Positions 1 to 8,146 of a stretch of 18,725 nt of DNA are shown piece after piece (within the stretch, counting starts at the first letter, position 1; each line of letters begins with the position of its first letter). The translations under genes were made by a program, and so were the position numbers. Origin of the DNA: Proteobacteria bacterium UBA4656 (lineage in GTDB: Bacteria; Pseudomonadota; Gammaproteobacteria; Xanthomonadales; Ahniellaceae); the NCBI GenBank assembly GCA_002405525.1, contig DHLY01000010.1, positions 20,871 through 39,595 on the forward strand. Reading direction: 5' to 3'. The notes beneath the pieces are model-generated. The model was not told the origin of the DNA, did no database searches, and saw nothing but the letters and a program-made list of their open reading frames with translations.

Positions 1-524
1 CCCGAGGTCGGCTCGTCGAGGAACAGGATCTCGGGGTCGAGCGCCAGCGCGCGCGCCAGACCGGCGCGCTTGCGCATGCCGCCGGACAACTGGGCGGGAT
101 ACTTGTGCGCCGCATCGGCCGGCAGGCCGGTCAGCCGGATCTTGAGCAGTGCCAGTTCGTCCAGCAGATCGGCCGGCAGGGCGTAGTACTCGACCAGCGG
201 CACCTTGACGTTCTCCGCCACCGTCAACGACGAGAACAGCGCGCCGTCCTGGAACAACAGCCCGAAGCGCCGCTCGAAAGGCTTGCGCGCCTCGGCATCG
301 AGGAAGGTGGTGTCCTCGCCGAACATGCGGATGCGCCCGCCGTCGGGGCGCTTGAGTCCCAGGATCGCGCGCATCATCACGCTCTTTCCCGCCCCCGAAC
401 CGCCGATCACGCCCAGCACCTCGCCGCGGTAGACCGACAGGTCCACGCCGTCGTGCACCACCTGGCGGCCGAACACGTTGCGCAGGCCCTCGACCTCGAT
501 CACCGCTTCGCGGGGGGCGCTCAT
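1..524 (-). CDS. MlaF-like ABC transporter ATP-binding protein, partial (3' end outside window)
   Basis: Reading leftward from ATG at 524, the frame stays open to the window edge (174 codons). I see Walker A GGSGAGKS at about residues 41-48, a Q-loop (LLFQDGALFSSLTVAENV), the signature LSGGMRKRAGLARA and Walker B ILFLDEPTSG, where the window cuts it. The motif set and the FQDGALFSSLTVAENV stretch are typical of the MlaF/Ttg2A family, cytoplasmic ATPases that power MCE-type lipid transport between inner and outer membrane. The start overlaps the permease stop by 4 bases (ATGA), so the two are co-translated. The D-loop and H-loop lie outside. Any MCE substrate-binding gene of this system would also lie to the left. 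Family assignment is firm; the transported substrate is inferred. Confidence 0.93.
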   Translation of the reverse strand, partial: MSAPREAVIEVEGLRNVFGRQVVHDGVDLSVYRGEVLGVIGGSGAGKSVMMRAILGLKRPDGGRIRMFGEDTTFLDAEARKPFERRFGLLFQDGALFSSLTVAENVKVPLVEYYALPADLLDELALLKIRLTGLPADAAHKYPAQLSGGMRKRAGLARALALDPEILFLDEPTS

Positions 525-1660
525 ATGTCGAGTTCCATGAAGAACATGGCGAAGACCGCATCGAACACGATCACCAGGAAGATCGACTGCACGACCGACG
601 CCGTGGTGTGCCGGCCGACCGACTCCGCGCTGCCCTCGACCTTGAAGCCCTCCAGGCAGCCGACCGCGGCGATCAGGAAGGCGAACACCGGCGCCTTCGA
701 CATGCCGACCCAGAAGTGACTGACGTCGGTCATCTCGTGCAGGCGCGAGATGAACATGCCGGGGGTGATGTCCAGCGCCAGCACGCCGACGATGCCGCCG
801 CCGACGATGCCCATCAGCATCGCGATGAAGGCCAGCAGCGGCAGCATGACCAGCAGGGCGAGCAGGCGCGGGATGACGAGCAGTTCGATCGCGTCCAGCC
901 CGAGCGCCTGGATGGCGTCGAGCTCCTCGCGCGCCTTCATCGAGCCGATCTGGGCGGTAAACGCGCTGCCCGACCGGCCGGCGAGCAGGATCGCGGTCAG
1001 CAGCACGCCGAATTCGCGCAGGAAGGAGATCGACACCAGTTCGACCGTGAACACCTCGGCACCGAAGTCGCGCAGCGCCGTGGCGCCGACGAAAGCCACC
1101 ACTGCGCCGACCAGGAAGGTCAGCAGGGCCACGATCGGCACCGCATCCAGCCCGACCTGTTCCATGTGGAAGACGGTGCTGGTCCAGCGCAGGCGCCGGC
1201 GGCCGGCCAGCACCTGCGCCAGCGTGGCCACGGTCAGCCCCACGAAGCCCAGGAACTCGCGTCCCTGGGCGAGGAAACGCCACACCGCCTGGCCGATGCG
1301 CAGCAGCATCAGGCGGAACTCGAAGTGCGGCTCGCGCGCCGGGCGTTCCGGCTCCAGGCGCGAAGCGACCAGCCGCAGCAGGGCGGCATCGGCCTCGCGC
1401 AGGCCGTCGATCGCGTGCGCATCGAACGGCTGGCCGCTGCCACGCAGGGTGCGCAGCAGCAGCAGCGCGCCGGCGGTGTCCATCGCGCTCACCGCGCCGG
1501 CGTCCACCGCGACCGGACCGTTGGCCAGCCGCGCCGCGGCGGCGCGCGGCAGCAGGGCGTCCAGCCGCGCCAGCGTCCAGGTGCCGGACAGCCGCAGCCG
1601 CGCCCCGCCGGCTTCCACCGCGAGGTCGGGCGGACCCGGGATGGGGGATGCCGAGGCCAT
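521..1660 (-). CDS. MlaE-family permease with fused N-terminal STAS domain
   Basis: 379 residues. Residues 1 to about 105 form a STAS-like domain containing [14 protein letters not shown], which resembles the MlaB segment around its conserved Thr. Residues about 115-379 are an MlaE permease with the family hallmark [18 protein letters not shown] and the following [20 protein letters not shown], plus about five hydrophobic segments. E. coli MlaE is about 260 residues, so the extra length is the STAS part. It would sit in the inner membrane with the downstream ATPase. The STAS fusion replaces a separate MlaB, known from other proteobacterial MlaE homologues. The ATG at 1660 is the first start in the open frame and faces proS across a 106-base gap. 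No strong Shine-Dalgarno is visible. The lipid substrate is inferred from family. Confidence 0.92.
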   Translation of the reverse strand: MASASPIPGPPDLAVEAGGARLRLSGTWTLARLDALLPRAAAARLANGPVAVDAGAVSAMDTAGALLLLRTLRGSGQPFDAHAIDGLREADAALLRLVASRLEPERPAREPHFEFRLMLLRIGQAVWRFLAQGREFLGFVGLTVATLAQVLAGRRRLRWTSTVFHMEQVGLDAVPIVALLTFLVGAVVAFVGATALRDFGAEVFTVELVSISFLREFGVLLTAILLAGRSGSAFTAQIGSMKAREELDAIQALGLDAIELLVIPRLLALLVMLPLLAFIAMLMGIVGGGIVGVLALDITPGMFISRLHEMTDVSHFWVGMSKAPVFAFLIAAVGCLEGFKVEGSAESVGRHTTASVVQSIFLVIVFDAVFAMFFMELDI

Positions 1661-1707
1661 GCCGCAAGGCTACCCGAGCGCGGCCGCCGCCGGCACCCTG
1701 CCGTTCG

Positions 1708-1737
1708 TTGGCCGGCCCGGCGGGCGGCGGATACACT
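1708..1737 (+). promoter_or_regulatory. candidate sigma70 promoter of proS
   Basis: TTGGCC (1708-1713), an 18-base spacer and TACACT (1732-1737) resemble a -35/-10 pair. The -10 ends 30 bases before the proS ATG, so the leader would be only about 20 bases. pssA and metF have TANACT hexamers at nearly the same distance, which supports the call. Not experimentally known. Confidence 0.4.
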
Positions 1738-1766
1738 CCGGGGTCCTGTCCAGCCCGCCTGCCGCC

Positions 1767-3464
1767 ATGCGCCTGTCGAAGTTCCACCTCGCCACGGTCA
1801 AGGAAGTCCCCGCCGACGCCGACGTCGTCAGCCAGCGACTGATGATCCGCGCCGGGATGATCCGCAAGCTCGCCGCCGGCATCTACACCTGGAGCCCGCT
1901 GGGCCTGCGCGTGCTGCGCAAGGTGGAGGGCATCGTGCGCGAGGAAATGGACCGCGCCGGCGCGCTGGAGCTGTCCATGCCCTCGATTCAGCCGAAGGAG
2001 CTGTGGGAGGAGACCCAGCGCTGGGCCAAGTTCGGCGGCCAGCTGCTCAAGATCCGCGACCGCAAGGACGCCGAGTTCTGCTACGGCCCCACGCATGAGG
2101 AAGTGATCACCGACTTCGCGCGCAACGAACTGCGTTCGTACAAGCAGCTGCCGATCAACTTCTACCAGATCCAGACCAAGTTCCGCGACGAGATCCGCCC
2201 GCGCTTCGGCGTGATGCGCGCGCGCGAGTTCCTGATGAAGGACGCTTACTCCTTCCACCTGGATCCCGAGTGCATGGCGCGCGAGTACCGCAACATGTAC
2301 CGCGCGTATGCGCGCATCTTCACGCGCCTCGGCCTGCGCTTCCGCGCGGTGATGGCCGACTCCGGCGCGATCGGCGGCAACGCCAGCCAGGAGTTCCACG
2401 TGCTGGCCGATTCCGGCGAGGACGCGATCGCCTTCTCCGACGGGTCCGACTACGCGGCCAACCTGGAGAAGGCCGAGGCGCTGGCGCCGGAGTATCCGGA
2501 ACCGGCATTCTTCGATGAGATGCGCAAGTTTGCCACTCCGACCCAGACCACCTGCGAGGACGTCGCGGCGCTCAAGGGCGTTTCGCTTTCGGAGACTGTC
2601 AAGTCCGTGGCTGTTGTCGGCGAGCAGGGCTTCGTCTTGGTCCTCGTCCGCGGCGACCACTCTGTAAACGAGGTCAAGCTGCAGAAGGTCGATGGACTGT
2701 CCGAGTTCCGTCTCGCCCGTGAGGATGAGATCCTCGACTACCTGGGTTGCCAGCCCGGCTTTATTGGGCCCGTGAATCCGAGGAAGAAGATCACAATCGT
2801 CGTGGACCGGAGTGTTGCGGTAATGCCCTCGATGATCTGCGGTGCCAATGAGGCACCGTTTCATCTGGAAAACGTCAAGCTCGGGCGCGACTTCCAGCAG
2901 GATTGGGTGGCAGATGTGCGCAGCGTGGTGGCGGGCGATCCCTCGCCCGACGGCCAGGGCACGCTGTCGATCGCGCGCGGCATCGAGGTCGGCCACGTGT
3001 TCCAGTTGGGCCAGAAGTACGCCGAGGCGCTCAAGGCCACGGTGCTGGACGCCAACGGCAAGGCCGCCGTGATGTACATGGGCTGCTACGGCATCGGCGT
3101 GAGCCGCATCGTCGCCGCCGCGATCGAGCAGAACCACGACGACAACGGCATCATCTGGCCGGACGCGATGGCGCCCTGGCGCGTCGCGGTGTGCCTGATC
3201 AATCCCAAGAACGATCCCAAGGTTGCCGAGGCCGCCGAGTCGCTCTACCGCGACCTCGCGGCCGAGGGCGTGGAGGTCGTGCTCGACGACCGCGGCCTGC
3301 GGCCGGGCGTGATGTTCGCCGACATCGAACTGATCGGCATCCCGCACCGCGTGGTGGTCTCCGAACGCGGTATCGCCGCCGGCACGTTCGAGTACCGGGC
3401 GCGGCGTGCGGCCGAGGCCGAGGCGCTGACGCGGGAGCAGGTTTTTTCGCGGCTGGGCTTGTAG
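1767..3464 (+). CDS. proS: prolyl-tRNA synthetase (bacterial type, with editing domain)
   Basis: 565 residues, the usual length of bacterial ProRS (E. coli 572). It charges tRNA-Pro with proline in the cytoplasm. Class II motif 2 is visible around residues 140-165 ([20 protein letters not shown]), motif 3 around 439-450 ([13 protein letters not shown]), and the C-terminal anticodon-binding domain follows. The inserted editing (INS) domain lies between, with [16 protein letters not shown] and [17 protein letters not shown] recognisable; the conserved Lys of the editing domain is present (NEVK). The ATG at 1767 begins the expected N-terminus MRLSKFHL; the open frame extends further upstream but only as an antisense shadow of the permease. 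Odd feature: codons 252-371 use far more A/T-ending codons than the rest (see separate entry), as if the editing domain had a different origin. The gene appears monocistronic, convergent with the gene at 3817-4683. Confidence 0.97.
   Translation: MRLSKFHLATVKEVPADADVVSQRLMIRAGMIRKLAAGIYTWSPLGLRVLRKVEGIVREEMDRAGALELSMPSIQPKELWEETQRWAKFGGQLLKIRDRKDAEFCYGPTHEEVITDFARNELRSYKQLPINFYQIQTKFRDEIRPRFGVMRAREFLMKDAYSFHLDPECMAREYRNMYRAYARIFTRLGLRFRAVMADSGAIGGNASQEFHVLADSGEDAIAFSDGSDYAANLEKAEALAPEYPEPAFFDEMRKFATPTQTTCEDVAALKGVSLSETVKSVAVVGEQGFVLVLVRGDHSVNEVKLQKVDGLSEFRLAREDEILDYLGCQPGFIGPVNPRKKITIVVDRSVAVMPSMICGANEAPFHLENVKLGRDFQQDWVADVRSVVAGDPSPDGQGTLSIARGIEVGHVFQLGQKYAEALKATVLDANGKAAVMYMGCYGIGVSRIVAAAIEQNHDDNGIIWPDAMAPWRVAVCLINPKNDPKVAEAAESLYRDLAAEGVEVVLDDRGLRPGVMFADIELIGIPHRVVVSERGIAAGTFEYRARRAAEAEALTREQVFSRLGL
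2520..2880 (+). other. segment of proS with atypical codon use (editing domain)
   Basis: Counting codons by hand in the proS frame, 28 of about 120 codons from 2520 to 2880 end in A or T (TTT, ACT, GTT, CTT, GTA, ATT, AGT, ACA and similar), about 23%. Before it, 16 of 251 codons do (6%), and after it 13 of about 194 (7%). The block matches the core of the INS editing domain and has fairly sharp edges. The reading frame is intact and the protein looks normal. Recombination with a lower-GC donor is the simplest explanation; it is inference. Confidence 0.7.
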
Positions 3465-3474
3465 CGGCGTGGCG

Positions 3475-3492
3475 GACGCGGGCAACCGCGTC
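3475..3492. terminator. hairpin after proS (possible terminator)
   Basis: GACGCGG / CCGCGTC form a perfect 7-bp stem closed by a GCAA (GNRA-type) tetraloop, starting 10 bases after the proS stop. No T tract follows, so it may be an mRNA 3'-end stabiliser or a weak terminator rather than a classical intrinsic one. Confidence 0.4.
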
Positions 3493-3592
3493 GGACAGCA
3501 GCGCGAGCGCTTCGGATGTTTCGTCCACCGATCGGCCTCCCCGCACAGCCGTGCGCCCGGAACCGCCCGCGTCGCGATGATCGGTGATGACC

Positions 3593-3613
3593 GGACCGCA
3601 CGCAAGGCGGTCC
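3593..3613. repeat. second inverted repeat in the proS downstream gap
   Basis: GGACCGC and GCGGTCC pair perfectly over 7 bases around a 7-base loop. It could serve either converging gene. There is no T tract, and the function is unknown. Confidence 0.3.
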
Positions 3614-3816
3614 ACGGCGGCGCGCATGGCCCCGATGCGTCGCCCGCTCCGCGAGCGTGCGGTCAGGACGGCCCCGGACCCGACGACGCAATCCATCCGC
3701 GCAGCGTGCCACGGACCGCCCGCCAGCCCCCGGCCCCCGCGCCCGCCATGAAGCCGGGATTGCGCAGGCACCGCGGCGAACCGGCCATGCCGGACGGCGC
3801 CGCGATGAGAGACACA

Positions 3817-4683
3817 TCAGGACTTCCGGTTGAACAACCCCTTGACCTTGTCGATGATCGCCGGCGTCTTGTCGGCGACGTCCTTGACCACCCGGTCGAG
3901 CTTGACCTTGAGACCCGCATCGCGCTGCGCACGCTCGGCCTCGGGCGCCTGCTGGAAGATCTTCGACTCCCACTTGCGCTTGAGCTGTTCCTGCTGCACG
4001 CGGGTCGCCAGCTGCTTGCGGAAATCCTCGGGCAGGGGTTCGCGGAACAGGCTGTTGGGTTCTCCGGTGACGAAGCGGCCGACCTCGTCGAACAGTTTCT
4101 CGTCGAACTGCTGCGCAGACACCGTCTTGGCGATGGTGCCGAACCCGTCCAGGTTGGTGAACGAAAGTCGCGCCACGCCGCTGTCGCCGTCGGCAGCGGC
4201 CGCGACGCAGAGCGCCACCTTGCCGCGCGCGCGGAAGGTGGCCTGCACCAATTCACCCGATTCGTCTTTCTTGGTCTCCGAGATGCCGGCCAGCCGCACC
4301 TTCTGGAAGAACCCGTTGAGGGTACGGATCCTGGCGGCGCCGCTGACCTCCACCACCGGGCATTCGTCGGTGGCGACCACGGCGGACATCCGCAAGACGA
4401 CCTCCCGCGACAGCGCCGACGGGCTGTTGGCCCGCAGCTCGTATTCGTGCTCGACGTCGGCCACCACGCCGCCGTAGCCCGGCAACTCGAAGCGGACCTG
4501 GATCTTCGGCTTGAGGAAGACCAGGTTGGCGGTGAGCCGCGCGAGGTACTCGTGGAACGCCTGCAACCCCGGGTCGAGCCGGGTCCGGAACGCCTCTTCG
4601 CGCTCGACCTTGGCGCGCTCGACATCGCCGAGCGAAGCCTTGCGGCGCTGCGCTTCCTGTTCGAGCTCATCGAGCAGGCCCAT
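3817..4683 (-). CDS. conserved-looking protein of unknown function
   Basis: 288 residues from ATG at 4683 (MGLLDELEQEAQRRK). I do not recognise the family. The first 40 or so residues are charged and helical. The middle has beta-rich stretches (VRFELPGYGG, VLRMSAVVATDECPVVEV, LAGISETKKDE). The last 80 are rich in Lys/Arg/Gln and likely helical, ending KVKGLFNRKS. No signal peptide or membrane segment is visible, so it is probably cytoplasmic. Codon use (strong GC3) supports this frame over the longer open frames around it. The open frame extends further upstream (601 codons) but that part overlaps the H-NS gene and the ThrE gene end on other frames, so it is not coding. The gene is divergent from the H-NS gene by 156 bases. 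Confidence 0.75.
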   Translation of the reverse strand: MGLLDELEQEAQRRKASLGDVERAKVEREEAFRTRLDPGLQAFHEYLARLTANLVFLKPKIQVRFELPGYGGVVADVEHEYELRANSPSALSREVVLRMSAVVATDECPVVEVSGAARIRTLNGFFQKVRLAGISETKKDESGELVQATFRARGKVALCVAAAADGDSGVARLSFTNLDGFGTIAKTVSAQQFDEKLFDEVGRFVTGEPNSLFREPLPEDFRKQLATRVQQEQLKRKWESKIFQQAPEAERAQRDAGLKVKLDRVVKDVADKTPAIIDKVKGLFNRKS

Positions 4684-4839
4684 GTCTGCCACCGTCACGC
4701 GGGCCGTCGTGCCGGCCACCCCATCGGTCACCTTAGCGCAAAGGACCTCGTCCGGGCAGCAGCCGCCCCGCCCGATCGAAGCGCAAAGCGGTAACATCAA
4801 GTCACGGATCGCCACTACCGATCGTCCGGAACGTTTCCC

Positions 4840-5205
4840 ATGGATCTGCGCAAGCTCACGCCCGCCGAACTCGACCACCTGATCGTGAAGGCGCGCAAGC
4901 GCCAGGACGCACTGGCGGCGAAGAAGATCCCGCGCGTGCGGGCGAAGATCGAGGCGCTGCTGAAGGCGGAGGGCCTGGCCCTGGCCGACGTCTTCAGCGC
5001 CAAGGTGCCGTCCGTGCCGGCGACCACGCCGCGCGCGAAGAAGCCCACCCGCGCCGATGGCAGCGCCCGCGGGCGCAGCGTGCCGCCGAAGTACCGCAAT
5101 CCCGCCGACCCCGCGCAAACCTGGGCTGGCCGCGGGGTGCAGCCGCGCTGGTTCCGCGAGGCGCTCGCCGCCGGCAGGACCACCGAGGACCTGCTGATCC
5201 GCTGA
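4840..5205 (+). CDS. H-NS family nucleoid-associated protein
   Basis: 121 residues. The N-terminal half (MDLRKLTPAELDHLIVKARKRQD) is helical and charged, as expected for the dimerisation part. A Lys/Ala/Pro linker follows (about 60-83), then the C-terminal H-NS DNA-binding motif KYRNPADPAQTWAGRGVQPRW, with the RGVQPRW loop taking the place of the AT-hook-like RGRxPxW loop. Such proteins bind AT-rich or curved DNA and silence foreign genes. The ATG at 4840 is preceded by a weak Shine-Dalgarno (GGAAC). A TAACAT hexamer at 4792-4797 is a possible -10 element. The gene stands alone between divergent and convergent neighbours. Confidence 0.88.
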   Translation: MDLRKLTPAELDHLIVKARKRQDALAAKKIPRVRAKIEALLKAEGLALADVFSAKVPSVPATTPRAKKPTRADGSARGRSVPPKYRNPADPAQTWAGRGVQPRWFREALAAGRTTEDLLIR

Positions 5206-5259
5206 ACGTCCGCTCAGAGCCCGCGAATCATGCCCGTGCGTGCGTGACCGGCGCAGGGG

Positions 5260-5284
5260 CCAGCCATGGCATGTCTGAGAGGCT
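5260..5284 (-). repeat. dispersed 25-base repeat, copy 1 (after thrE-like gene)
   Basis: On the minus strand, AGCCTCTC, seven bases, CCATGG, one base, TGG. The copy at 16118-16142 has the same blocks and the same spacing; 20 of 25 positions match. It begins 17 bases after the stop of the gene at 5301-6548, and copy 2 begins just after the metF stop. Confidence 0.45.
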
Positions 5285-5304
5285 GTCTCTTCACGGCCTC
5301 TCAG
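5275..5304. terminator. hairpin between convergent H-NS and ThrE-like genes
   Basis: CTGAGAGGC (5275-5283) and GCCTCTCAG (5296-5304) are perfect 9-base inverted repeats with a 12-base loop; TGTC/GACA just outside may extend the stem past a bulge. The right arm includes the stop codon of the leftward gene. There is no T tract on either strand. It is a possible bidirectional terminator or mRNA end stabiliser. Confidence 0.45.
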
Positions 5305-6548
5305 GACAGGCTGCGCCGTGGCGCGACGACCACGTTCCCGAACAGCAGGCCCGCGACCAGCGAAACCAGCAGCACCACCAGCGAAAACGCGGTATCGAGC
5401 CCGAGGTAGACATCGCGCTCGAACACGAAGAACAGGCTGCGCAGGCCAACGCTGCCCGGCACCAGCAGGATGATGCCGGGTACGCGCACCAGCGCGCCGG
5501 GACGGTTGCGCCAACGGCCGTAGGCATTCGACGCGCAGCCGATCACTAGACCGGCGAGAAACACGCCGAACTCCGCGCCGAGCGTCGCGCCGCCGATGCG
5601 CGTGCTCAGGTAGCCCAGCCACGCCGACGCCATCACCAGCGGCCAGTCGCGCAGGGCGGCGCGGAACAGCACGCAGAACGCGAGGCTCGCGACCGCCAGC
5701 GCGACCCAGTCGGCGCCCGGCGGCAGCGGCGCAACCGGCATCGGCGCGCGATCGAGTCCCAGCGCCTGCGCGACCTGGTTGGCAGCAGCGATGCCGAATC
5801 CGAGCTTGAGCAGCACCGCGGCCGCGCCCGCCAGCCGGGCGATGCCGGACACCAGGTGCTGGGTCGCCAGTTCGTTGACCGCGGTGGTGAGCATCAGCCC
5901 GGGCAGCAGGACGATCAGGGCGGCGATCGTGACCGGGGTGACCGAAAGCGGGGTCCAGAACGCATTGGCGAGGTAAATCGCCAGCGCGGCGAGGAAACCA
6001 ACCATCGCTTCGAAGCCCGCCGCGAGATTCGGCCGACCCGGCAACAGCAGCGACAGGCCGCCGATCGCCGCGCCGATCGCCGCCGCCACCGCCGCATCGG
6101 CGCCCGCACCGTCCAGCAGCACCGCGACCGCGCCCGACGCGAGGCCGTAGCTGCCCGCCATCGCGGCGTCGGCCAACGGGCCGCGCCGTGGCGCCAGTTC
6201 GCCGAGCGCGGCGTGGCCGGCGGCGATGTCCATCGCGCCGCCGGCGACCTGTTCGGCGATGCGATCGACGTGCGCCAGTTCGCGCAAGTCGACGTCACCG
6301 GGGGCCAGGCGCAGGACCTGGGTGTGCCCGGCCAACGCGCTATCGCCGTCGCCGCGGTCGGCGACGGACAGGATCACCGAGGTCGGCGTGGACAGGCTCT
6401 GGCAGCGCAGCGACAGGCGCGCCGCTACGTGGTCGATCGCCGATTCGAGGCGCGGCGCCGAGGTGCCGGCCTGATGCAGCCGTCGCGCCAGTTCGCACAG
6501 GAACCGGACGCGGTCGTCGAAGCGCGGCGCGGGGTGCTGGACATCCAT
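5301..6548 (-). CDS. threonine/serine exporter family protein (ThrE, DUF1212 type)
   Basis: 415 residues. The N-terminal soluble half (to about 135) has the family start FLCELARRLHQAGTSAPRLE and the SLRCQSLSTPTSVILSV stretch. The rest is strongly hydrophobic with about ten membrane segments. Family signatures include NELATQHLVSGIARLAG and, near the C-terminus, VPGIILLVPGSVGLRSLFF. Corynebacterium ThrE and its relatives export Thr/Ser from the cytoplasm; here both halves (ThrE and the former DUF3815 half) are in one chain. The ATG at 6548 is the first in frame; no clear Shine-Dalgarno precedes it. It diverges from the EamA transporter over 70 bases, so the two exporters may share a control region. 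Substrate specificity is inferred. Confidence 0.88.
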   Translation of the reverse strand: MDVQHPAPRFDDRVRFLCELARRLHQAGTSAPRLESAIDHVAARLSLRCQSLSTPTSVILSVADRGDGDSALAGHTQVLRLAPGDVDLRELAHVDRIAEQVAGGAMDIAAGHAALGELAPRRGPLADAAMAGSYGLASGAVAVLLDGAGADAAVAAAIGAAIGGLSLLLPGRPNLAAGFEAMVGFLAALAIYLANAFWTPLSVTPVTIAALIVLLPGLMLTTAVNELATQHLVSGIARLAGAAAVLLKLGFGIAAANQVAQALGLDRAPMPVAPLPPGADWVALAVASLAFCVLFRAALRDWPLVMASAWLGYLSTRIGGATLGAEFGVFLAGLVIGCASNAYGRWRNRPGALVRVPGIILLVPGSVGLRSLFFVFERDVYLGLDTAFSLVVLLVSLVAGLLFGNVVVAPRRSLS

Positions 6549-6576
6549 GGCGGTAGCCTAGCGCCTGCGTGGCTCC

Positions 6577-6582
6577 CATAAT
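6577..6582 (+). promoter_or_regulatory. candidate -10 element for the EamA transporter
   Basis: CATAAT, one mismatch from TATAAT, lies 36 bases before the ATG at 6619 in otherwise GC-rich DNA. No good -35 box is visible 17 bases upstream. Confidence 0.33.
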
Positions 6583-6618
6583 CGGGCGTTTCCGCGACGC
6601 CGGGAGCGCCGCGCACGC

Positions 6619-7503
6619 ATGATCGGCAAGGGCGAAGCGTTCTCGATCCTGTCCGCCCTCGCCTGGGCGATCGGCGTGATCCTGTACAAGCGTCTCGGCG
6701 AACGCCTGCCGCCGCTGGCACTGAACCTGCGCAAGAATGCCCTGGTGCTGGCCGCCCTGCTGCCCCTGCTGCTGGCGGTGCATGGCTTCGGCCTGCCGGC
6801 GCTGCAGCCGGCCGAGGTGGCGATCTGCCTCACCTCCGGCCTGATCGGCATCGGTCTCGCCGACACCCTGTATTTCCGCGCCCTCAACGAGGTCGGCGCC
6901 GCGCGGATGGGGATCGTCGGCAACTTCTTCAGCCCGTTCGTGATCGTGCTGGCGTTCTTCTTCCTCGGCGAGCGGCTGAGCGCGGTGCAGCTGGCGGGCT
7001 TCGCGCTGGTCACCTTGGGCGTGCTGGTGATCGGCGCCGCGCGCGGGCCGGCGGTCGATGCGGCCGCACTGCGCAGGGGACTGGCCACCGGGGTACTGGC
7101 CGTGCTGCTGATGGCGATCGCGGTGGTGATGGTCAAGCGCGTGCTCGAGCATGCCGACCTGCTGTGGGTCAGCACCATCCGGCTGCTGGGCGGCGTTGCC
7201 GGCATGCTGGCGATCGGCGCCTTCGTCGGCGGCGCGCGCGCGCCGGTGCCGCTGGACCGTCGCGGCTGGGCGATGCTGCTGGTCGGCGCGTTGGTCGGCC
7301 AGCTGCTGTCGATGCTGCTGTGGCTGGGCGGCTACAAGTACACCTCGGCGAGCGTGGCCGCGGTCCTGAACGAGACCGCATCGGTGTTCATCGTGCTGTT
7401 GGCGTGGCTGCTCCTCGGCGAACAGATCACCCGCCGCAAGGCCGCGGGCATCGGATGCACGCTCGGCGGCGTGGTCCTGATGCTGATGCCCGCTGGCCAC
7501 TGA
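6619..7503 (+). CDS. EamA/DMT-family transporter
   Basis: 294 residues with about ten hydrophobic segments in two homologous EamA halves. The first half ends with FVIVLAFFFLGERLSAVQLAGFALVTLGVLVI and the second with FIVLLAWLLLGEQITRRKAAGIG, the characteristic 'LGE' repeat of drug/metabolite transporters. The protein would sit in the inner membrane and export or exchange small metabolites; the substrate cannot be told from sequence. ATG at 6619 (MIGKGEAFSILSALAWAIG) puts the first membrane helix in the usual place. It is divergent from the ThrE-like exporter and convergent with the DUF4124 gene. Confidence 0.88.
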   Translation: MIGKGEAFSILSALAWAIGVILYKRLGERLPPLALNLRKNALVLAALLPLLLAVHGFGLPALQPAEVAICLTSGLIGIGLADTLYFRALNEVGAARMGIVGNFFSPFVIVLAFFFLGERLSAVQLAGFALVTLGVLVIGAARGPAVDAAALRRGLATGVLAVLLMAIAVVMVKRVLEHADLLWVSTIRLLGGVAGMLAIGAFVGGARAPVPLDRRGWAMLLVGALVGQLLSMLLWLGGYKYTSASVAAVLNETASVFIVLLAWLLLGEQITRRKAAGIGCTLGGVVLMLMPAGH

Positions 7504-7535
7504 AGGGCGCGCCGGCGGCGACCTCGAACCCGGGA

Positions 7536-7580
7536 GGTCCGCGCGGGAAGTCCGCGGCGGGCGCCGGCGATTCGCGGACC
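7536..7580. terminator. inverted repeat between convergent EamA and DUF4124 genes
   Basis: GGTCCGCG (7536-7543) and CGCGGACC (7573-7580) are perfect 8-base arms around a 29-base GC-rich loop that can form smaller inner hairpins. The repeat lies between the stops at 7503 and 7589, and no T tract follows on either strand. Confidence 0.35.
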
Positions 7581-7588
7581 ACCGGCGT

Positions 7589-8014
7589 TCAGCCGGCCGG
7601 TCGGACCGGGCAAAGGGTGCGGACCTGCTCGCGCGCGATCGCAAGCTGCGCCTCGTGCTCCTCGACGGTGAGCATCTCGCCGGTCCCGTCGCCGTCCTTG
7701 TCGATCGATACGAAGGGATTGTTCTGCAGGGTGGCGAGGTTCGCCCGTGCCTTGTCACAGGCCGCGCCGCGCTGCATGACGGCCGCGGCGTCCATGCCGG
7801 CATCGACGTCGGACCCCGGCTCGGCCGCGGCGGCGGCGACCGGAGGCGGCTCCGGGTTCACGGCCACGCGGTCGGACCGCGTGCCCTCCGGTGGCGGCGT
7901 CGTGGTGTAGTGGGTCACGCCGTCGGCGTCCTTCCACTTGTAGAACTGCTGCGGCCACGCGCTGCCGGCCATGACCAGCAGGGCAAGGGCGGTGCAGACG
8001 ACGATCGGGCGCAT
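7589..8014 (-). CDS. secreted DUF4124-domain protein
   Basis: 141 residues. Residues 1-22 are a typical signal peptide (MRPIVVCTALALLVMAGSAWP, then QQ). Directly after it is the DUF4124 core FYKWKDADGVTHYTTTPPPEG (about 24-44), followed by an Ala/Pro-rich linker and a C-terminal part with two Cys (about 87 and 136) that could form a disulfide. DUF4124 proteins are common in periplasms of proteobacteria, and their role is largely unknown. A good Shine-Dalgarno (GGAGG) precedes ATG at 8014. It diverges from pssA by 132 bases. Confidence 0.87.
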   Translation of the reverse strand: MRPIVVCTALALLVMAGSAWPQQFYKWKDADGVTHYTTTPPPEGTRSDRVAVNPEPPPVAAAAAEPGSDVDAGMDAAAVMQRGAACDKARANLATLQNNPFVSIDKDGDGTGEMLTVEEHEAQLAIAREQVRTLCPVRPAG

Positions 8015-8111
8015 GGCGGTGCCTCCACGGGAAACCCGGCGTGAATAGCACCGCCCGACCCGCCCCGCAAGGGGACGCCAGCGGTGTCGCGGGCCGGGCC
8101 GGCGCTTCGGC

Positions 8112-8117
8112 TAGACT
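8112..8117 (+). promoter_or_regulatory. candidate -10 element for the pssA-led operon
   Basis: TAGACT ends 30 bases before the pssA ATG, the same place as TACACT before proS and TATACT before metF (28 bases). The -35 region is not recognisable. Confidence 0.35.
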
Positions 8118-8146
8118 TCGAGGGTCATCCTCCCCGGGTCGCCACC

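Larger units (their letters stand above)
3465..3816. other. 352-base gene-free gap between convergent genes
   Basis: I see no convincing gene here. The stretch lies between the proS stop and the stop of the leftward gene. It holds two perfect hairpins (3475-3492 and 3593-3613) and is otherwise unstructured GC-rich sequence. Open frames crossing it also run through proS or the neighbouring gene and have poor codon use. Confidence 0.6.

Noticed and set aside
608..2098. Long rightward open frames across the permease and proS
   Set aside because: They are antisense or out-of-frame shadows in high-GC DNA, rich in Arg, Gln, His and Gly with no domain.
3199..3771. Leftward open frame (190 codons) antisense to the proS end and the downstream gap
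   Set aside because: It runs through proS on the opposite strand, has Arg-rich composition in that part and no recognisable domain. The middle (SVDETSEALALLSDAVARV) looks slightly natural but is not enough.
3817..5622. 601-codon leftward ORF reading beyond the gene at 3817-4683
   Set aside because: The upstream part covers the H-NS gene on the other strand and has low-quality composition; coding signal starts at MGLLDELEQ.
8015..8146. Possible upstream extension of pssA (in-frame starts from 8084)
   Set aside because: The added residues are not typical of PssA and the likely -10 (8112-8117) lies inside that extension.
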